Shown one piece after another: positions 16,435-23,770 of a DNA stretch of 34,940 nt. The notes under the pieces are model-generated. The model was given only the letters and a program-made list of their open reading frames with translations, was not told the DNA's origin and did not search any database. A program made the translations under genes and the position numbers. Source of the DNA: Lactobacillaceae bacterium (GTDB lineage Bacteria; Bacillota; Bacilli; Lactobacillales; Lactobacillaceae); the NCBI GenBank assembly GCA_031289015.1, contig JAITQG010000012.1, forward strand, positions 1-34,940, in the 5' to 3' direction. Position 1 is the stretch's first letter. Every line of letters starts with the position of its first letter.

Positions 16435-17416
16435 TCACGTACAAGGGCACATTTCTGCCTATGTCGATTTGTTAACGGATGACGTCCAAGCCGTTGAACG
16501 TCAATTAGGGGCAATTCGGCTATTAAACGAAACTGATGATGCGGTTATCGTGCATGATATTGCCGGTGATTTGGCTAATACCACGCTCGCCACGGAATGG
16601 GTTGTCGCACCACGCCAATTTGAGCGCCGTGACTGGTATTTAATGGCCATGCACCGCTTTATGTCATTTGCGGGTATCACAGGTTATAATATTTTGATTC
16701 CAGAAGACCGCGAAGAGCTAACGTTGGTCATTGAAGAACTCAACGTGCCCAATGTGTTCCAATTTGTCTTGAATGATGATGCCAATGGCGGGGTGTATTT
16801 CACTGAAATGGGCCAAGAAGAAAAGTTGTTCTATTGGTCATTAGAAAAGCACCAAATTTTCTTTAATTCACATGCGATTACTAATTTGCTGGTGGCTAAT
16901 TATCGCACCAAGACGACCGCGAACCAAATTCGCCCGCTGGCCAATTTATTGCGCGAATTTGGGCGCTATATGGAACGCGAATTCAAATATGATGTGGACT
17001 ATAACATTTTGGAGACAGCTGACAATTTCATCTACCCAATGGTGCAAAGTGAAATGCCAGCGGGAATGATTGATCGGTTGTTTGTGTTGTCAGCTGAATC
17101 ACATTATTTCTTGCAAGGTATGCCAAATGGGGCGGCCATGCTGTTGAACAATGATGTGGAACTCCGTGTCTTTTATGATGAAAACACGGCGGCCATTGGT
17201 GGGCAAGAATGGCATTTCCAAGTTATTGATGGCCAAGACGCGCTTTCATTGTTGGATGTGTTATTGGATTATGACTTCATTGGAACTTGGTATTTGAAGG
17301 AACGCAAGACGATCGAAGTTGCTTCACGCGAATTAGTTTTCAACGGCGGACCAAAAAAGCCAGCTGAAGTCAAAGGCGTGCAAGTTGAATTGTTGTTGCC
17401 ACGCGAGGTCTACTAA
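16427..17416 (+). CDS. Unknown protein, second gene of a three-gene operon
   Basis: I do not recognise this 329-aa soluble protein. No transmembrane segments, signal peptide or catalytic motif stands out. It mixes hydrophobic beta-like stretches (NVFQFVLNDDANGGVYF, AAMLLNNDVELRVFYDE) with helices, suggesting an alpha/beta fold of two or three domains. The start is set by GAAGGAGG 9 bases before ATG 16427, inside the end of the previous gene; an upstream extension of the frame lacks such a site. The following gene starts one base after its stop. Tight coupling implies the three products work together. Confidence 0.8.
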   Translation: MTDHVQGHISAYVDLLTDDVQAVERQLGAIRLLNETDDAVIVHDIAGDLANTTLATEWVVAPRQFERRDWYLMAMHRFMSFAGITGYNILIPEDREELTLVIEELNVPNVFQFVLNDDANGGVYFTEMGQEEKLFYWSLEKHQIFFNSHAITNLLVANYRTKTTANQIRPLANLLREFGRYMEREFKYDVDYNILETADNFIYPMVQSEMPAGMIDRLFVLSAESHYFLQGMPNGAAMLLNNDVELRVFYDENTAAIGGQEWHFQVIDGQDALSLLDVLLDYDFIGTWYLKERKTIEVASRELVFNGGPKKPAEVKGVQVELLLPREVY

Positions 17417-17417
17417 C

Positions 17418-17915
17418 ATGGAGTTGGCATTTGCTGAATATCTGCGTTTAACGCGCGAAATGACGCGAACCGTCACTGCTGAATGGGAACGCCCCATCAA
17501 GCAAAATGACTTATTGTTAAATGACTATTTGAATTTGCAAACGACTTTGGCCCAATTGCTAGTGGCGACAGCGGCGGTTAATGCTAATGTCCCAACTAGT
17601 ACAAATGTGACGACAAATGCGTTGCAACTGTATGCGCAGGGGCTGGTGCAATTTTTGGCAATTAGCTTACGGCAACAATGGACGCATTTGATGGTGATGG
17701 AAGAGACTGATTTAAAGCAATTCAGTAAATTCCCCCAGCAACAATTAGCCCATCAATTCATGGGCATTCAAACGATGCTGTTAAATAGTTATCATCAAAA
17801 AGTGCAACGCGATTTTGCGCATGCATGGCGCTCATATTTGAAGTTAGGGTTAGTGGAATTGAAATTTTCAGCTACTGACTTAGATTTGGCAATCAGGGAA
17901 TTGTTGAATGCTTAA
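17418..17915 (+). CDS. Unknown protein, third gene of a three-gene operon
   Basis: I do not recognise this 165-aa, mostly helical protein. It has no membrane segment. Segments such as LLNDYLNLQTTLAQLLVATAAV and ALQLYAQGLVQFLAISLRQQW suggest a helical bundle. The chosen start, 17418, lies one base after the preceding stop; an earlier in-frame start would lie inside the previous gene and is Cys-rich in a way the rest is not. A terminator follows the gene, closing the operon. Confidence 0.75.
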   Translation: MELAFAEYLRLTREMTRTVTAEWERPIKQNDLLLNDYLNLQTTLAQLLVATAAVNANVPTSTNVTTNALQLYAQGLVQFLAISLRQQWTHLMVMEETDLKQFSKFPQQQLAHQFMGIQTMLLNSYHQKVQRDFAHAWRSYLKLGLVELKFSATDLDLAIRELLNA

Positions 17916-17920
17916 ACACA

Positions 17921-17948
17921 GGGATAGGCAGTTGCTTATCCCTTTTTT
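17921..17948 (+). terminator. Terminator of the three-gene operon
   Basis: A 9-bp stem, GGGATAGGC with GCTTATCCC (one G-U pair), and a T6 run. Confidence 0.85.
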
Positions 17949-18047
17949 GATGCATTTGTTCGGATAGATAGCCACTTTATGGTTGAATGTTCGAATATAA
18001 TGCCAAAGCGTCTTGTTTACAGGAAAAACAACGGGTGGCCAGGCGAT

Positions 18048-18100
18048 TTTTACATGTTTGGTGTTTCTTTCGAAATAAATCCACTATTTTACATGTTTGG
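18048..18100. repeat. Two 14-bp direct repeats, TTTTACATGTTTGG
   Basis: Exact copies at 18048-18061 and 18087-18100, 39 bases apart start to start. The spacing and position suggest binding sites for a regulator, but no family is suggested by the sequence. Confidence 0.7.
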
Positions 18101-18160
18101 GTGCATAATAGTTGGTGTAGAAGAGTTTAGCTCGCTACGATTTCATTCATAAGATTTTCA

Positions 18161-18199
18161 CATCATCATTAAGGCTTTAGGAGTACAATAATGATGATG
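18161..18199. repeat. Inverted repeat CATCATCATT / AATGATGATG
   Basis: A perfect 10-bp inverted repeat with a 19-base loop (18171-18189). It has no T-run after it, so it is more likely leader structure or an operator than a terminator. Confidence 0.55.
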
Positions 18200-18258
18200 A
18201 CACATATAACATATTGCGTAGTAGCTTCATTCTTTCATTAAATAAAGGTGGACACAAA

Positions 18259-18399
18259 ATGGCAAACAGCGAAATTGACACATATTCTAAGTTAATGGGT
18301 GATGCATGTCACCATCCAGAGCAAAAAGTTGACTGCATTCGGCAAGCATGTACTGATGATCTCGATGCTGCCAAGTGGGAATACTACAAATTTGGTTAA
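18259..18399 (+). CDS. Small cysteine-containing protein of unknown function
   Basis: A 46-aa acidic protein with three cysteines (GDACHHPEQ, VDCIRQACTDD) and two adjacent histidines, a pattern that could bind a metal or form disulfides; this is speculative. The start at 18259 is chosen for AAAGGTGG eight bases upstream; the open frame reaches further upstream without such a site. There is a strong terminator right after it. It is monocistronic with a long leader. I do not recognise a family. Confidence 0.7.
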   Translation: MANSEIDTYSKLMGDACHHPEQKVDCIRQACTDDLDAAKWEYYKFG

Positions 18400-18411
18400 T
18401 TAAATAAATTG

Positions 18412-18451
18412 AAAAAGAGAAGTTGAGGATGATACTCAGCTTCTCTTTTTT
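18412..18451 (+). terminator. Terminator after the 46-aa gene
   Basis: A 16-bp stem (18412-18427 with 18435-18450, one G-U pair) and T6. Confidence 0.9.
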
Positions 18452-18471
18452 GCTGTGGTCAACAAATTACT

Positions 18472-18505
18472 TTGACACAAACAGTACTTGGTGTTATATT
18501 ACTGT
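18472..18505 (+). promoter_or_regulatory. Promoter of padR with overlapping inverted repeat
   Basis: Near-consensus TTGACA (18472-18477), 17 bases, TATATT (18495-18500). ACAGTA (18481-18486) and TACTGT (18500-18505) form an inverted repeat that covers the spacer and -10 box, the expected place for PadR autorepression. Confidence 0.7.
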
Positions 18506-18524
18506 GTAAGGAAAGGTAATTATT

Positions 18525-18854
18525 ATGACAAATGAATTATCAAAAGATTTAATCCGCGGCCATACCAACGCGATTGTGCTGAATTTATTGAGTCAAAGCG
18601 ATTCGTATGGGTATCGCTTAGTCCAAGACGTGGCACGCATCACAAATGGTGAATATGAACTCAATGAGGCTACTTTATACACGGTGTTTCGCCGATTGGG
18701 TAAAGAGGGCTTGGTGACGAGTTACTATGGCGATGAGACGCAAGGTGGACGGCGTAAGTATTATTCGTTAACCGAGGCGGGGCACCAGCAATTGGCTAAA
18801 GAACAAGCAGCTTGGCAATTTGCTAAACAGATGATTGATGACTTGATGAGGTGA
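18525..18854 (+). CDS. PadR family transcriptional regulator
   Basis: A 109-aa winged-helix repressor. LIRGHTNAIVLNLLSQSDSYGYRL is the PadR N-terminal helix pair, NEATLYTVFRRLGKEGLV the recognition region, and GGRRKYYSLTEAG the wing; a C-terminal dimerisation helix follows. It lies three bases before a DUF4097 gene, a common pairing in Firmicutes in which PadR controls envelope-stress genes. The ribosome-binding site is AAGGAAAGG. The inverted repeat in its own promoter suggests autoregulation. Confidence 0.92.
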   Translation: MTNELSKDLIRGHTNAIVLNLLSQSDSYGYRLVQDVARITNGEYELNEATLYTVFRRLGKEGLVTSYYGDETQGGRRKYYSLTEAGHQQLAKEQAAWQFAKQMIDDLMR

Positions 18855-18857
18855 GTT

Positions 18858-19931
18858 ATGAACACGACATTACAAAATGAATTAGAAAAATTATTTACGG
18901 GCATCAACGAGACGGTTTCGGTGCGTGAGTTTAAAGAGGAAGTGTTTGCTGATGCGTCAGAGAACTTTACTGACTTACAACAACAGCAACCAACAGCCTC
19001 AGAGCTTGAGTTAGCTCAAAAAGTCGTAGCGGGTTTGGGTGACGTGCATGCTGTGGCGCAATCCATCGCGGGTGAGGTCACGGATTTAGTCGTGATTGAA
19101 CAAGCGAATGCCTCGAATTATGATACGTTTGAACTGGATGCATATGCTGGTGAGATTTTCATCGCGCGTGGAGTTGGTGATGATTTCCGCGTTGATCAAG
19201 TTTTGACTAATGACGATGCAGAATTTGCCGTTAAGATTGAAAATGCGAATCGCCACTTTAAAGTCACGATGCCACGGCCAACAGTTGGTGGTGTGTTTGG
19301 TAAATTAAAGCGGATGGGGTTTGACTGGCATGACAAACAAAATATCATTCGCATCGATGTCCCAGAATCATTTAAAGGGGATATGAAAATCAAGGTGAAC
19401 GCTGGTGAGGTGCATATCACGGATCTGGACCTTGATGGCTGGCTAGACTTGGAATTGAATGCTGGTGAAGTCAAAGTCAAGAGTATCAAAGTGGCCAATA
19501 TCGAAGCTAACATCATGGCCGGTAGTGCGCTCTTTAAAAATGTTGAGGTTGCAGGTGTGTTCCGGGCCAACGTGAAGGCTGGTGAAGTTGAATTGCGTAA
19601 CGTGGCCGCTGATTTTCAAATGAGTGGGGCGGCTGGTAGTATTGAAGCAAAAGATTTGATGGGTCACGGTAAGTTTTCGGGTAAGGCGGCTAATTTTGAG
19701 CTGGCTTGGCAGACGGTCAATGGCGATTTAGCCTTTGAAACGGCAGTCGGCAACATCGAAGTGAAGTTGCCCGGGAAAGCTAGTTATCACGTGCAAGTCG
19801 CCAAGTCGTTGGGCGATGTGGAAATTAAGCGCATGCACACGGTGACAGCGGATCAAAAGGTGATTGTTGGGGATGCACCCACGTTTACAGTTTCAGCGAA
19901 TGCAACATTGGGTAATATCACGATTAAATAG
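18858..19931 (+). CDS. DUF4097 (adhesin-like beta) domain protein, PadR partner
   Basis: A 357-aa protein. Residues about 1-75 are helical (ELEKLFTGINETVSVREFKEEVF, ELELAQKVVAGLGDVHAVAQSIAGE), like the DUF1700/HAAS helical part of the usual PadR-linked protein. The rest is a repetitive beta-solenoid of the DUF4097 type, with repeating units such as NAGEVHITDLDLDGWLDL, NAGEVKVKSIKV and KAGEVELRNVAA. No membrane helix is seen between the two parts, unlike many relatives. It is co-transcribed with padR. A sensor or stress role is inferred from relatives. Confidence 0.82.
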   Translation: MNTTLQNELEKLFTGINETVSVREFKEEVFADASENFTDLQQQQPTASELELAQKVVAGLGDVHAVAQSIAGEVTDLVVIEQANASNYDTFELDAYAGEIFIARGVGDDFRVDQVLTNDDAEFAVKIENANRHFKVTMPRPTVGGVFGKLKRMGFDWHDKQNIIRIDVPESFKGDMKIKVNAGEVHITDLDLDGWLDLELNAGEVKVKSIKVANIEANIMAGSALFKNVEVAGVFRANVKAGEVELRNVAADFQMSGAAGSIEAKDLMGHGKFSGKAANFELAWQTVNGDLAFETAVGNIEVKLPGKASYHVQVAKSLGDVEIKRMHTVTADQKVIVGDAPTFTVSANATLGNITIK

Positions 19932-19940
19932 GGCTAAAGA

Positions 19941-19976
19941 AAAACGCCGAGCGGCAATGCGCTTGGCGTTTTGTGA
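19941..19976. terminator. Bidirectional terminator between convergent genes
   Basis: A 13-bp stem AAAACGCCGAGCG with CGCTTGGCGTTTT (one G-U pair), 6-base loop. There are T residues at the 3' end on both strands, serving the DUF4097 gene and the minus-strand secreted-protein gene. Confidence 0.8.
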
Positions 19977-19981
19977 TTTGG

Positions 19982-20560
19982 TTAGGCGTTTACATCATCG
20001 GTATGATGAGCCCAGTATTCAGACCAAACTGGTACATAGTTGTGGGTTGGATGTGCGTCATAAGAAATTGTTGACACCTCATCGTTGTAGAAATTCAAAT
20101 CTGTCTTAACCCCTGTTGAATCATACAAGTTTGATAATGTGTATGAATGATTCAAATTATCTTGAACAGGTTGTAATGGTGCGTTTGGATCAAAAGGTGT
20201 TGGCTTGTCAGGATAATTTTTACCGACTTGTTCCCCTAGGTACTTCTTACCAGTAAACTTATCAACCGTATAGTTATAGGCTGGGACAAAGTCAGCGTAG
20301 CCATCAGTGATGACAACGTAAGCCTTTAAATAACGGGCAGTTTGGCTTTGGTAATAATAGGCGACTTTGGCTGTTTTGAATGCGTAAATAGTTTTGTTGT
20401 CAAATTTCAAAGCTTTAATTGGTTTAGTCGTTGATGGATCTTTGTAAGTCAACTTAACGACTTCTTGATAATCTTGGGCGTGGGCAGTAGTGATATGCGC
20501 AGAAACGCCAAGGGTGATTCCAGCGACTGCAACCATAAGAGCTTTAGTGAACTTATTCAT
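19982..20560 (-). CDS. Secreted protein of unknown function
   Basis: A 192-aa exported protein. MNKFTKALMVAVAGITLG starts a classic signal peptide, with a probable cut after AHA28. The mature part is rich in Tyr, Asp, Lys and Thr with no cysteines, anchor motif or wall-binding repeat, so it is probably released. I do not recognise the family. I start it at 20560, where GAGGTA precedes the ATG; an upstream extension of the frame lacks a ribosome-binding site and would bury the signal peptide. A TATACT box lies upstream on the minus strand near 20607-20612. It converges on the DUF4097 gene. Confidence 0.8.
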   Translation of the reverse strand: MNKFTKALMVAVAGITLGVSAHITTAHAQDYQEVVKLTYKDPSTTKPIKALKFDNKTIYAFKTAKVAYYYQSQTARYLKAYVVITDGYADFVPAYNYTVDKFTGKKYLGEQVGKNYPDKPTPFDPNAPLQPVQDNLNHSYTLSNLYDSTGVKTDLNFYNDEVSTISYDAHPTHNYVPVWSEYWAHHTDDVNA

Positions 20561-20825
20561 AGATAATACCTCAAAAAGATTATTTAGGATAACGGCTGTT
20601 AAACTATAAACGAAAGTATATATCACAAAATTAGAGAATGCTCATAATTTTCTAATCTAATACCATTTTCGTGTTTCGGGTCAAAAAAGCGGGCGAAGTA
20701 CTGAAATTTACAATATTTGTGGTAAAATTCGAAAATTTAATGCGTGAACTGTGGTTTTAGGCGAGATGGCAGAAAAAAAGCGCAAAATGTCTAGTTAAAT
20801 CAATAAATTAAAATTTCTAAGAACC
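20561..20825 (+). other. Non-coding AT-rich gap with a possible plus-strand promoter
   Basis: No gene is seen. TGGTAAAAT at 20720-20728 fits an extended -10. Transcription from it would run about 140 bases into the strong hairpin at 20826-20876 and could yield a small RNA. This is speculative, since the hairpin is explained by the minus-strand operon. Confidence 0.3.
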
Positions 20826-20876
20826 AAAAAAAGCTCGAGACAAGTGCGAATAGTGCACTTGTCTCGAGCCTTTTTT
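20826..20876. terminator. Strong terminator of the minus-strand two-gene operon
   Basis: A perfect 15-bp stem (20833-20847 with 20855-20869) around GAATAGT. Minus-strand reading gives a T7 run; the plus strand also has T6, so it could work both ways. Confidence 0.9.
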
Positions 20877-20902
20877 GTGGGAAACTTTATCCGGGAAGCT
20901 AC

Positions 20903-21067
20903 TTAAAATACGTTGAAGATCCGCTTCCACAATGGGCGGATAGGATCGAACGGCATATCGTGCTTTTCCCACCAACGCCGTTTGCCATTCCAACGTGGTT
21001 GTGCCTGTAACATCTCGATTATTTCTGCGTAATCATCTAGATTAAACTTATAGTATTTTTCTGTCAT
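20903..21067 (-). CDS. Small basic, tryptophan-rich protein (54 aa), unknown
   Basis: A 54-codon gene starting at ATG 21067 with GGTGGGAG upstream, overlapping the end of the membrane-protein gene by 20 bases, so it is probably translationally coupled. The product has a Tyr/Asp/Glu-rich first half and a basic, Trp-rich second half (RWNGKRRWWEKHD, PLWKRIF). I do not recognise a family. A strong terminator follows 27 bases later. The overlap, the ribosome-binding site and the terminator make it credible despite its size. Confidence 0.7.
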   Translation of the reverse strand: MTEKYYKFNLDDYAEIIEMLQAQPRWNGKRRWWEKHDMPFDPIRPLWKRIFNVF

Positions 21068-21611
21068 AATCTCCCACCTTAGATAATAAATACATGGCTT
21101 TAATTAACACTCTGATATCGCTGCTCTCCAATTGGATATAGGATTTAATTATCGATAAATTATGATGCATCCATTCGTCGATAAACACAACGTATTGGCC
21201 ATTAATCAATGCCAGATCCATTTCATGAAAACAAATATATTCAGCAATATCAATTAGTTCGAGTAAAATGTCGCGTGAAGTAAGCAGATTCCCCCTTTTA
21301 GTTTCACGTACCAGTTGATTCAAACGAAAATTGATTTGCTTGGTGTTTAGTAGAATGCGTTCCGCGCGGGCAACTTTGTATTTGATATACCGGCAGCTGA
21401 TGTTAAATAACAACATCACTGACGCTAGTGTAGTCGAACCGGTCGTTAGCCAAATGCCTGGCGTAAATTCCGTGAACATTGCCTGTGGAACGAATTTCCA
21501 AACACCAATCCCCACTAACAATAATACAGTAAACCAACAACTGAAAACAACCCACAGAGCTGATTTCAGGGCAAAATTTCTAACGCCATGTTCGACATGT
21601 GATGTGATCAT
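21048..21611 (-). CDS. Two-helix membrane protein of unknown function
   Basis: A 187-aa protein with two transmembrane helices (about 17-41 and 53-76) followed by a cytoplasmic helical domain (ARAERILLNTKQINFRLNQLVRETKRG, then LLELIDIAEYICFHEMDLAL). I do not recognise a family. The start is supported by GAGGAGG on the minus strand 10 bases upstream. It forms an operon with the overlapping 54-aa gene and lies between host genes and the toxin-antitoxin pair, in a stretch that looks accessory. Confidence 0.75.
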   Translation of the reverse strand: MITSHVEHGVRNFALKSALWVVFSCWFTVLLLVGIGVWKFVPQAMFTEFTPGIWLTTGSTTLASVMLLFNISCRYIKYKVARAERILLNTKQINFRLNQLVRETKRGNLLTSRDILLELIDIAEYICFHEMDLALINGQYVVFIDEWMHHNLSIIKSYIQLESSDIRVLIKAMYLLSKVGDYDRKIL

Positions 21612-21746
21612 TTTATATACCTCCTCATTAATAAGATGCCACCAAATGTGTGTAGTGTTGGAAATTGGTTTAGGGAATGTGGTAACTGAAGATGAAATTT
21701 GGCACGTTAACGTATGTTTTTGGTAGTTCTTTTTAAAGTCTTTTTA

Positions 21747-21755
21747 TGGTACAAT
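21747..21755 (+). promoter_or_regulatory. Extended -10 promoter of the toxin-antitoxin pair
   Basis: TGGTACAAT ends 31 bases before the antitoxin ATG. The -35 region is T-rich without a clear hexamer. Confidence 0.55.
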
Positions 21756-21786
21756 CTATGTAACGAATAGAAAGCGAGGAAACCAA

Positions 21787-22116
21787 ATGATTAATCCAGC
21801 CGAACTGATGTCGATTTCTGATGTTAAAAAAGCCCCAATGGAGGCGTTTAATAAATCAGCTGAATTTCACAGCCCAATTACAATCTTAAATAACAACGTG
21901 GTAGTTGGTGCGTTAGTTGATAAGGAGGGTTTACTTCAAATCCAAAAAAATCAACAAATGCTACAACAAAATCAAGATTTATTAAATGACGCATACTTTA
22001 AAATTGAAGTGCTACAACGCTTGGTTAACGATGACGGTACGCGCATTTCTGACGGTGATGTGCGGGGTGAATTTGTAAATCTTAACCTCAGCAACATTGA
22101 GGATGAGTGGGCATGA
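21787..22116 (+). CDS. Phd/YefM-like antitoxin
   Basis: A 109-aa protein whose first 45 residues (LMSISDVKKAPMEAFNKSAEF, then PITILNNNVVVGALVDKEG) match the Phd/YefM DNA-binding fold. The rest is a Gln/Asn-rich helix (QKNQQMLQQNQDLLND) and an acidic tail, which would wrap the toxin. It overlaps the toxin start by four bases (ATGA), the standard arrangement. It probably represses its own promoter. The ribosome-binding site is GCGAGGA. Confidence 0.85.
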   Translation: MINPAELMSISDVKKAPMEAFNKSAEFHSPITILNNNVVVGALVDKEGLLQIQKNQQMLQQNQDLLNDAYFKIEVLQRLVNDDGTRISDGDVRGEFVNLNLSNIEDEWA

Positions 22117-22409
22117 GCAAATACCAGCTTAATTGGTTTGCACAAGCTGCCAAAGATTTCAAAAAACTAGATAATTCGCAAAAAATTCAGGTCAGTAGAG
22201 GTCTAAACAAGATTGCAACCATGGGGACGCAAATTGGTAAGCCACTTATTGGCAATTTGATTGGTTTACGAGAAATTAAGTTGTTGCGTCTTGGACTTAG
22301 AATTGTTTTTGCGCAAAATGGTAATCAAATTGATGTGATTGACATTATTGCTGTAGGTAAGCGCGCGGACGGCGAAGTATTTGATGTTGTTGAAAAACGG
22401 ATTAAGTAG
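22113..22409 (+). CDS. RelE/ParE superfamily toxin
   Basis: A 98-aa basic protein of RelE type: FAQAAKDFKKLDNSQKIQVSRGL, then GKPLIGNLIGLREIKLLRLGLRIVF (the GLREIK..G.RIVF core strand region) and IDVIDIIAVGKRADGEVFD. RelE relatives cut mRNA in the ribosome; ParE relatives hit gyrase. The KRADGEVFD end fits RelE/YoeB-like mRNA interferases better. The start at 22113 is set by the ATGA overlap. It lies just outside the likely left prophage boundary. Confidence 0.87.
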   Translation: MSKYQLNWFAQAAKDFKKLDNSQKIQVSRGLNKIATMGTQIGKPLIGNLIGLREIKLLRLGLRIVFAQNGNQIDVIDIIAVGKRADGEVFDVVEKRIK

Positions 22410-22483
22410 AAAACGACTTTTTCAATTTATATTTACTAGAGGATTTCGATACAATCAGCTAGTTGTTCGTCGGATAGTATTGA

Positions 22484-22518
22484 AAAACGCCAAACAGTAG
22501 TTGCTGTTTGGCGTTTTT
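22484..22518. terminator. Terminator between the toxin gene and the integrase
   Basis: A perfect 14-bp stem (22484-22497 with 22504-22517), A-rich before and T6 after. It works best for the plus-strand toxin operon. Confidence 0.85.
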
Positions 22519-22583
22519 TGAATGCCCCTGGAGTCCGTAATTGAATACTAAAAAGCCACGCCGTTACTGGGATTTGAAAAAAC

Positions 22584-22602
22584 TTACAGCATTTTTACAG
22601 CA
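22584..22602. other. Probable integrase arm-type binding sites near attL
   Basis: TTACAGCA occurs twice, at 22584-22591 and 22595-22602, 11 bases apart (one helical turn), directly after the integrase gene's 3' end. Short direct repeats of this type beside int are usual arm sites bound by the integrase N-terminal domain. The crossover core is probably within 22518-22583. No tRNA gene is visible here on either strand. Confidence 0.55.
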
Positions 22603-22613
22603 CATAACATTTT

Positions 22614-23702
22614 TTAAACTGATTTCAACAAGTTCATAGTTTTATCATTTTCTGCCGTGCGTTTGTTATCAAGCAAGTGAGTATACACACGCAATGTTGT
22701 GTCTATATCCGAATGACCTAAGCGCTCTGATACATAGTGAATATCAACACCCTGAGATATTAGCCAACTGGCATGGGTATGTCGCAATCCGTGAAAGGTT
22801 ATCATCTTTGGGGAGTGGATAACGTTTAATAATGTTGCTAGGCGTTTATTGAGACCAACCGAAGTCAATGGATACTGATTGGATTCAATAAAAACAAAAC
22901 CACTGGGTTGGCGCTCTGGTTGCCACACATATAAATCCGAAATCAAAGTATCAGGAACAGATATAATCCGGACAGAATTTTTGGTTTTAGTAGATTTCAT
23001 AGACTTTGTTGCTTGGTCCCAAGACTTGTTGATGTTGATTGAATTGTTACCAATATCGCGCCAAGTTAGCCCGGCAATTTCAGCATATCTAGCGCCAGTC
23101 ATAATAGCGGTTAAAATCATCATGTCGGCCGTTGAACGCTGCGTAATATCCATTGTTTGAATTTCATCAACCAAGGCTTTCATTTGAGGGATTTCTAAAA
23201 ACTTCAGCGAAGAGTCCTTGCTTTCTCTGCCAGTTAGCACAATATCCAACATTGGGTCTTTGTAAATTAGATCATCGTACAAAGCCCCTTTTATGCTTTG
23301 GTGCATGATATTTTTAATCTTACGAGCTGAAGATTTAGAATAATTTGCACCAATCCAATTGAAAAAGCTTTGAACATCCGCTCTTTGAATATCGGATATA
23401 GACAGCAATTGGAAATACTCGTCTGTTAATTTAATAACTATTTGGTACCAAACCTTTGTAGATCTAGAAACGTCTGAACGATAAGTAGACGTCCAAAATT
23501 CAATGTACTGGCTAAGCGTTTTGTTGGATTTGGTATGCAAACCGACCGTCTGTGCTTGTTCTTCCGCTATAATTGCCCAGGCTCGGGCGTCGCTTTTAGT
23601 TTTAAATCCGGATTTAGTTCGGCGTTTTGAAACCCCGTTTTCTCGATACGTAACAGTGGCCGAGAATGTGGAATTAGAACTTCGTTTATATATACTAGCC
23701 AT
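22614..23702 (-). CDS. int: Phage tyrosine recombinase (integrase)
   Basis: Catalyses site-specific integration and excision. The 362-aa protein has an N-terminal AP2-like arm-binding region (MASIYKRSS to about 55), a SAM-like core-binding domain (about 60-160) and a catalytic domain. Active-site residues visible: Arg205 (TGARYAEIAGL), Lys in STKTKNSVR (about 239-241), His304 and Arg307 (FHGLRHTH), His330 (LGHSD) and Tyr340 (VYTHLL). All are present, so it should be active. It is the outermost prophage gene, on the minus strand. The start at 23702 has only a modest AGG upstream but gives the usual N-terminus. Confidence 0.95.
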   Translation of the reverse strand: MASIYKRSSNSTFSATVTYRENGVSKRRTKSGFKTKSDARAWAIIAEEQAQTVGLHTKSNKTLSQYIEFWTSTYRSDVSRSTKVWYQIVIKLTDEYFQLLSISDIQRADVQSFFNWIGANYSKSSARKIKNIMHQSIKGALYDDLIYKDPMLDIVLTGRESKDSSLKFLEIPQMKALVDEIQTMDITQRSTADMMILTAIMTGARYAEIAGLTWRDIGNNSININKSWDQATKSMKSTKTKNSVRIISVPDTLISDLYVWQPERQPSGFVFIESNQYPLTSVGLNKRLATLLNVIHSPKMITFHGLRHTHASWLISQGVDIHYVSERLGHSDIDTTLRVYTHLLDNKRTAENDKTMNLLKSV

Positions 23703-23770
23703 AATAAAATTTAACCTAAGTCCTTTCCTGGATTAAGGCAGTTTAAAGACTTGCCACAGGTCGTGTTATT

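Larger units (their letters stand above)
17949..18258 (+). promoter_or_regulatory. 310-base leader/regulatory region before the 46-aa gene
   Basis: No gene is seen. It holds a TATAAT at 17996-18001, a 14-bp direct repeat (18048 and 18087) and a 10-bp inverted repeat (18161-18170 with 18190-18199). A weak promoter, TTTAGC-18-TAAGAT, is at 18126-18155. Such a long control region for a 46-codon gene is unusual. Confidence 0.45.

Noticed and set aside
22410-22613. tRNA gene at the prophage attachment site
   Set aside because: No cloverleaf or tRNA 3' end could be built on either strand from this stretch.
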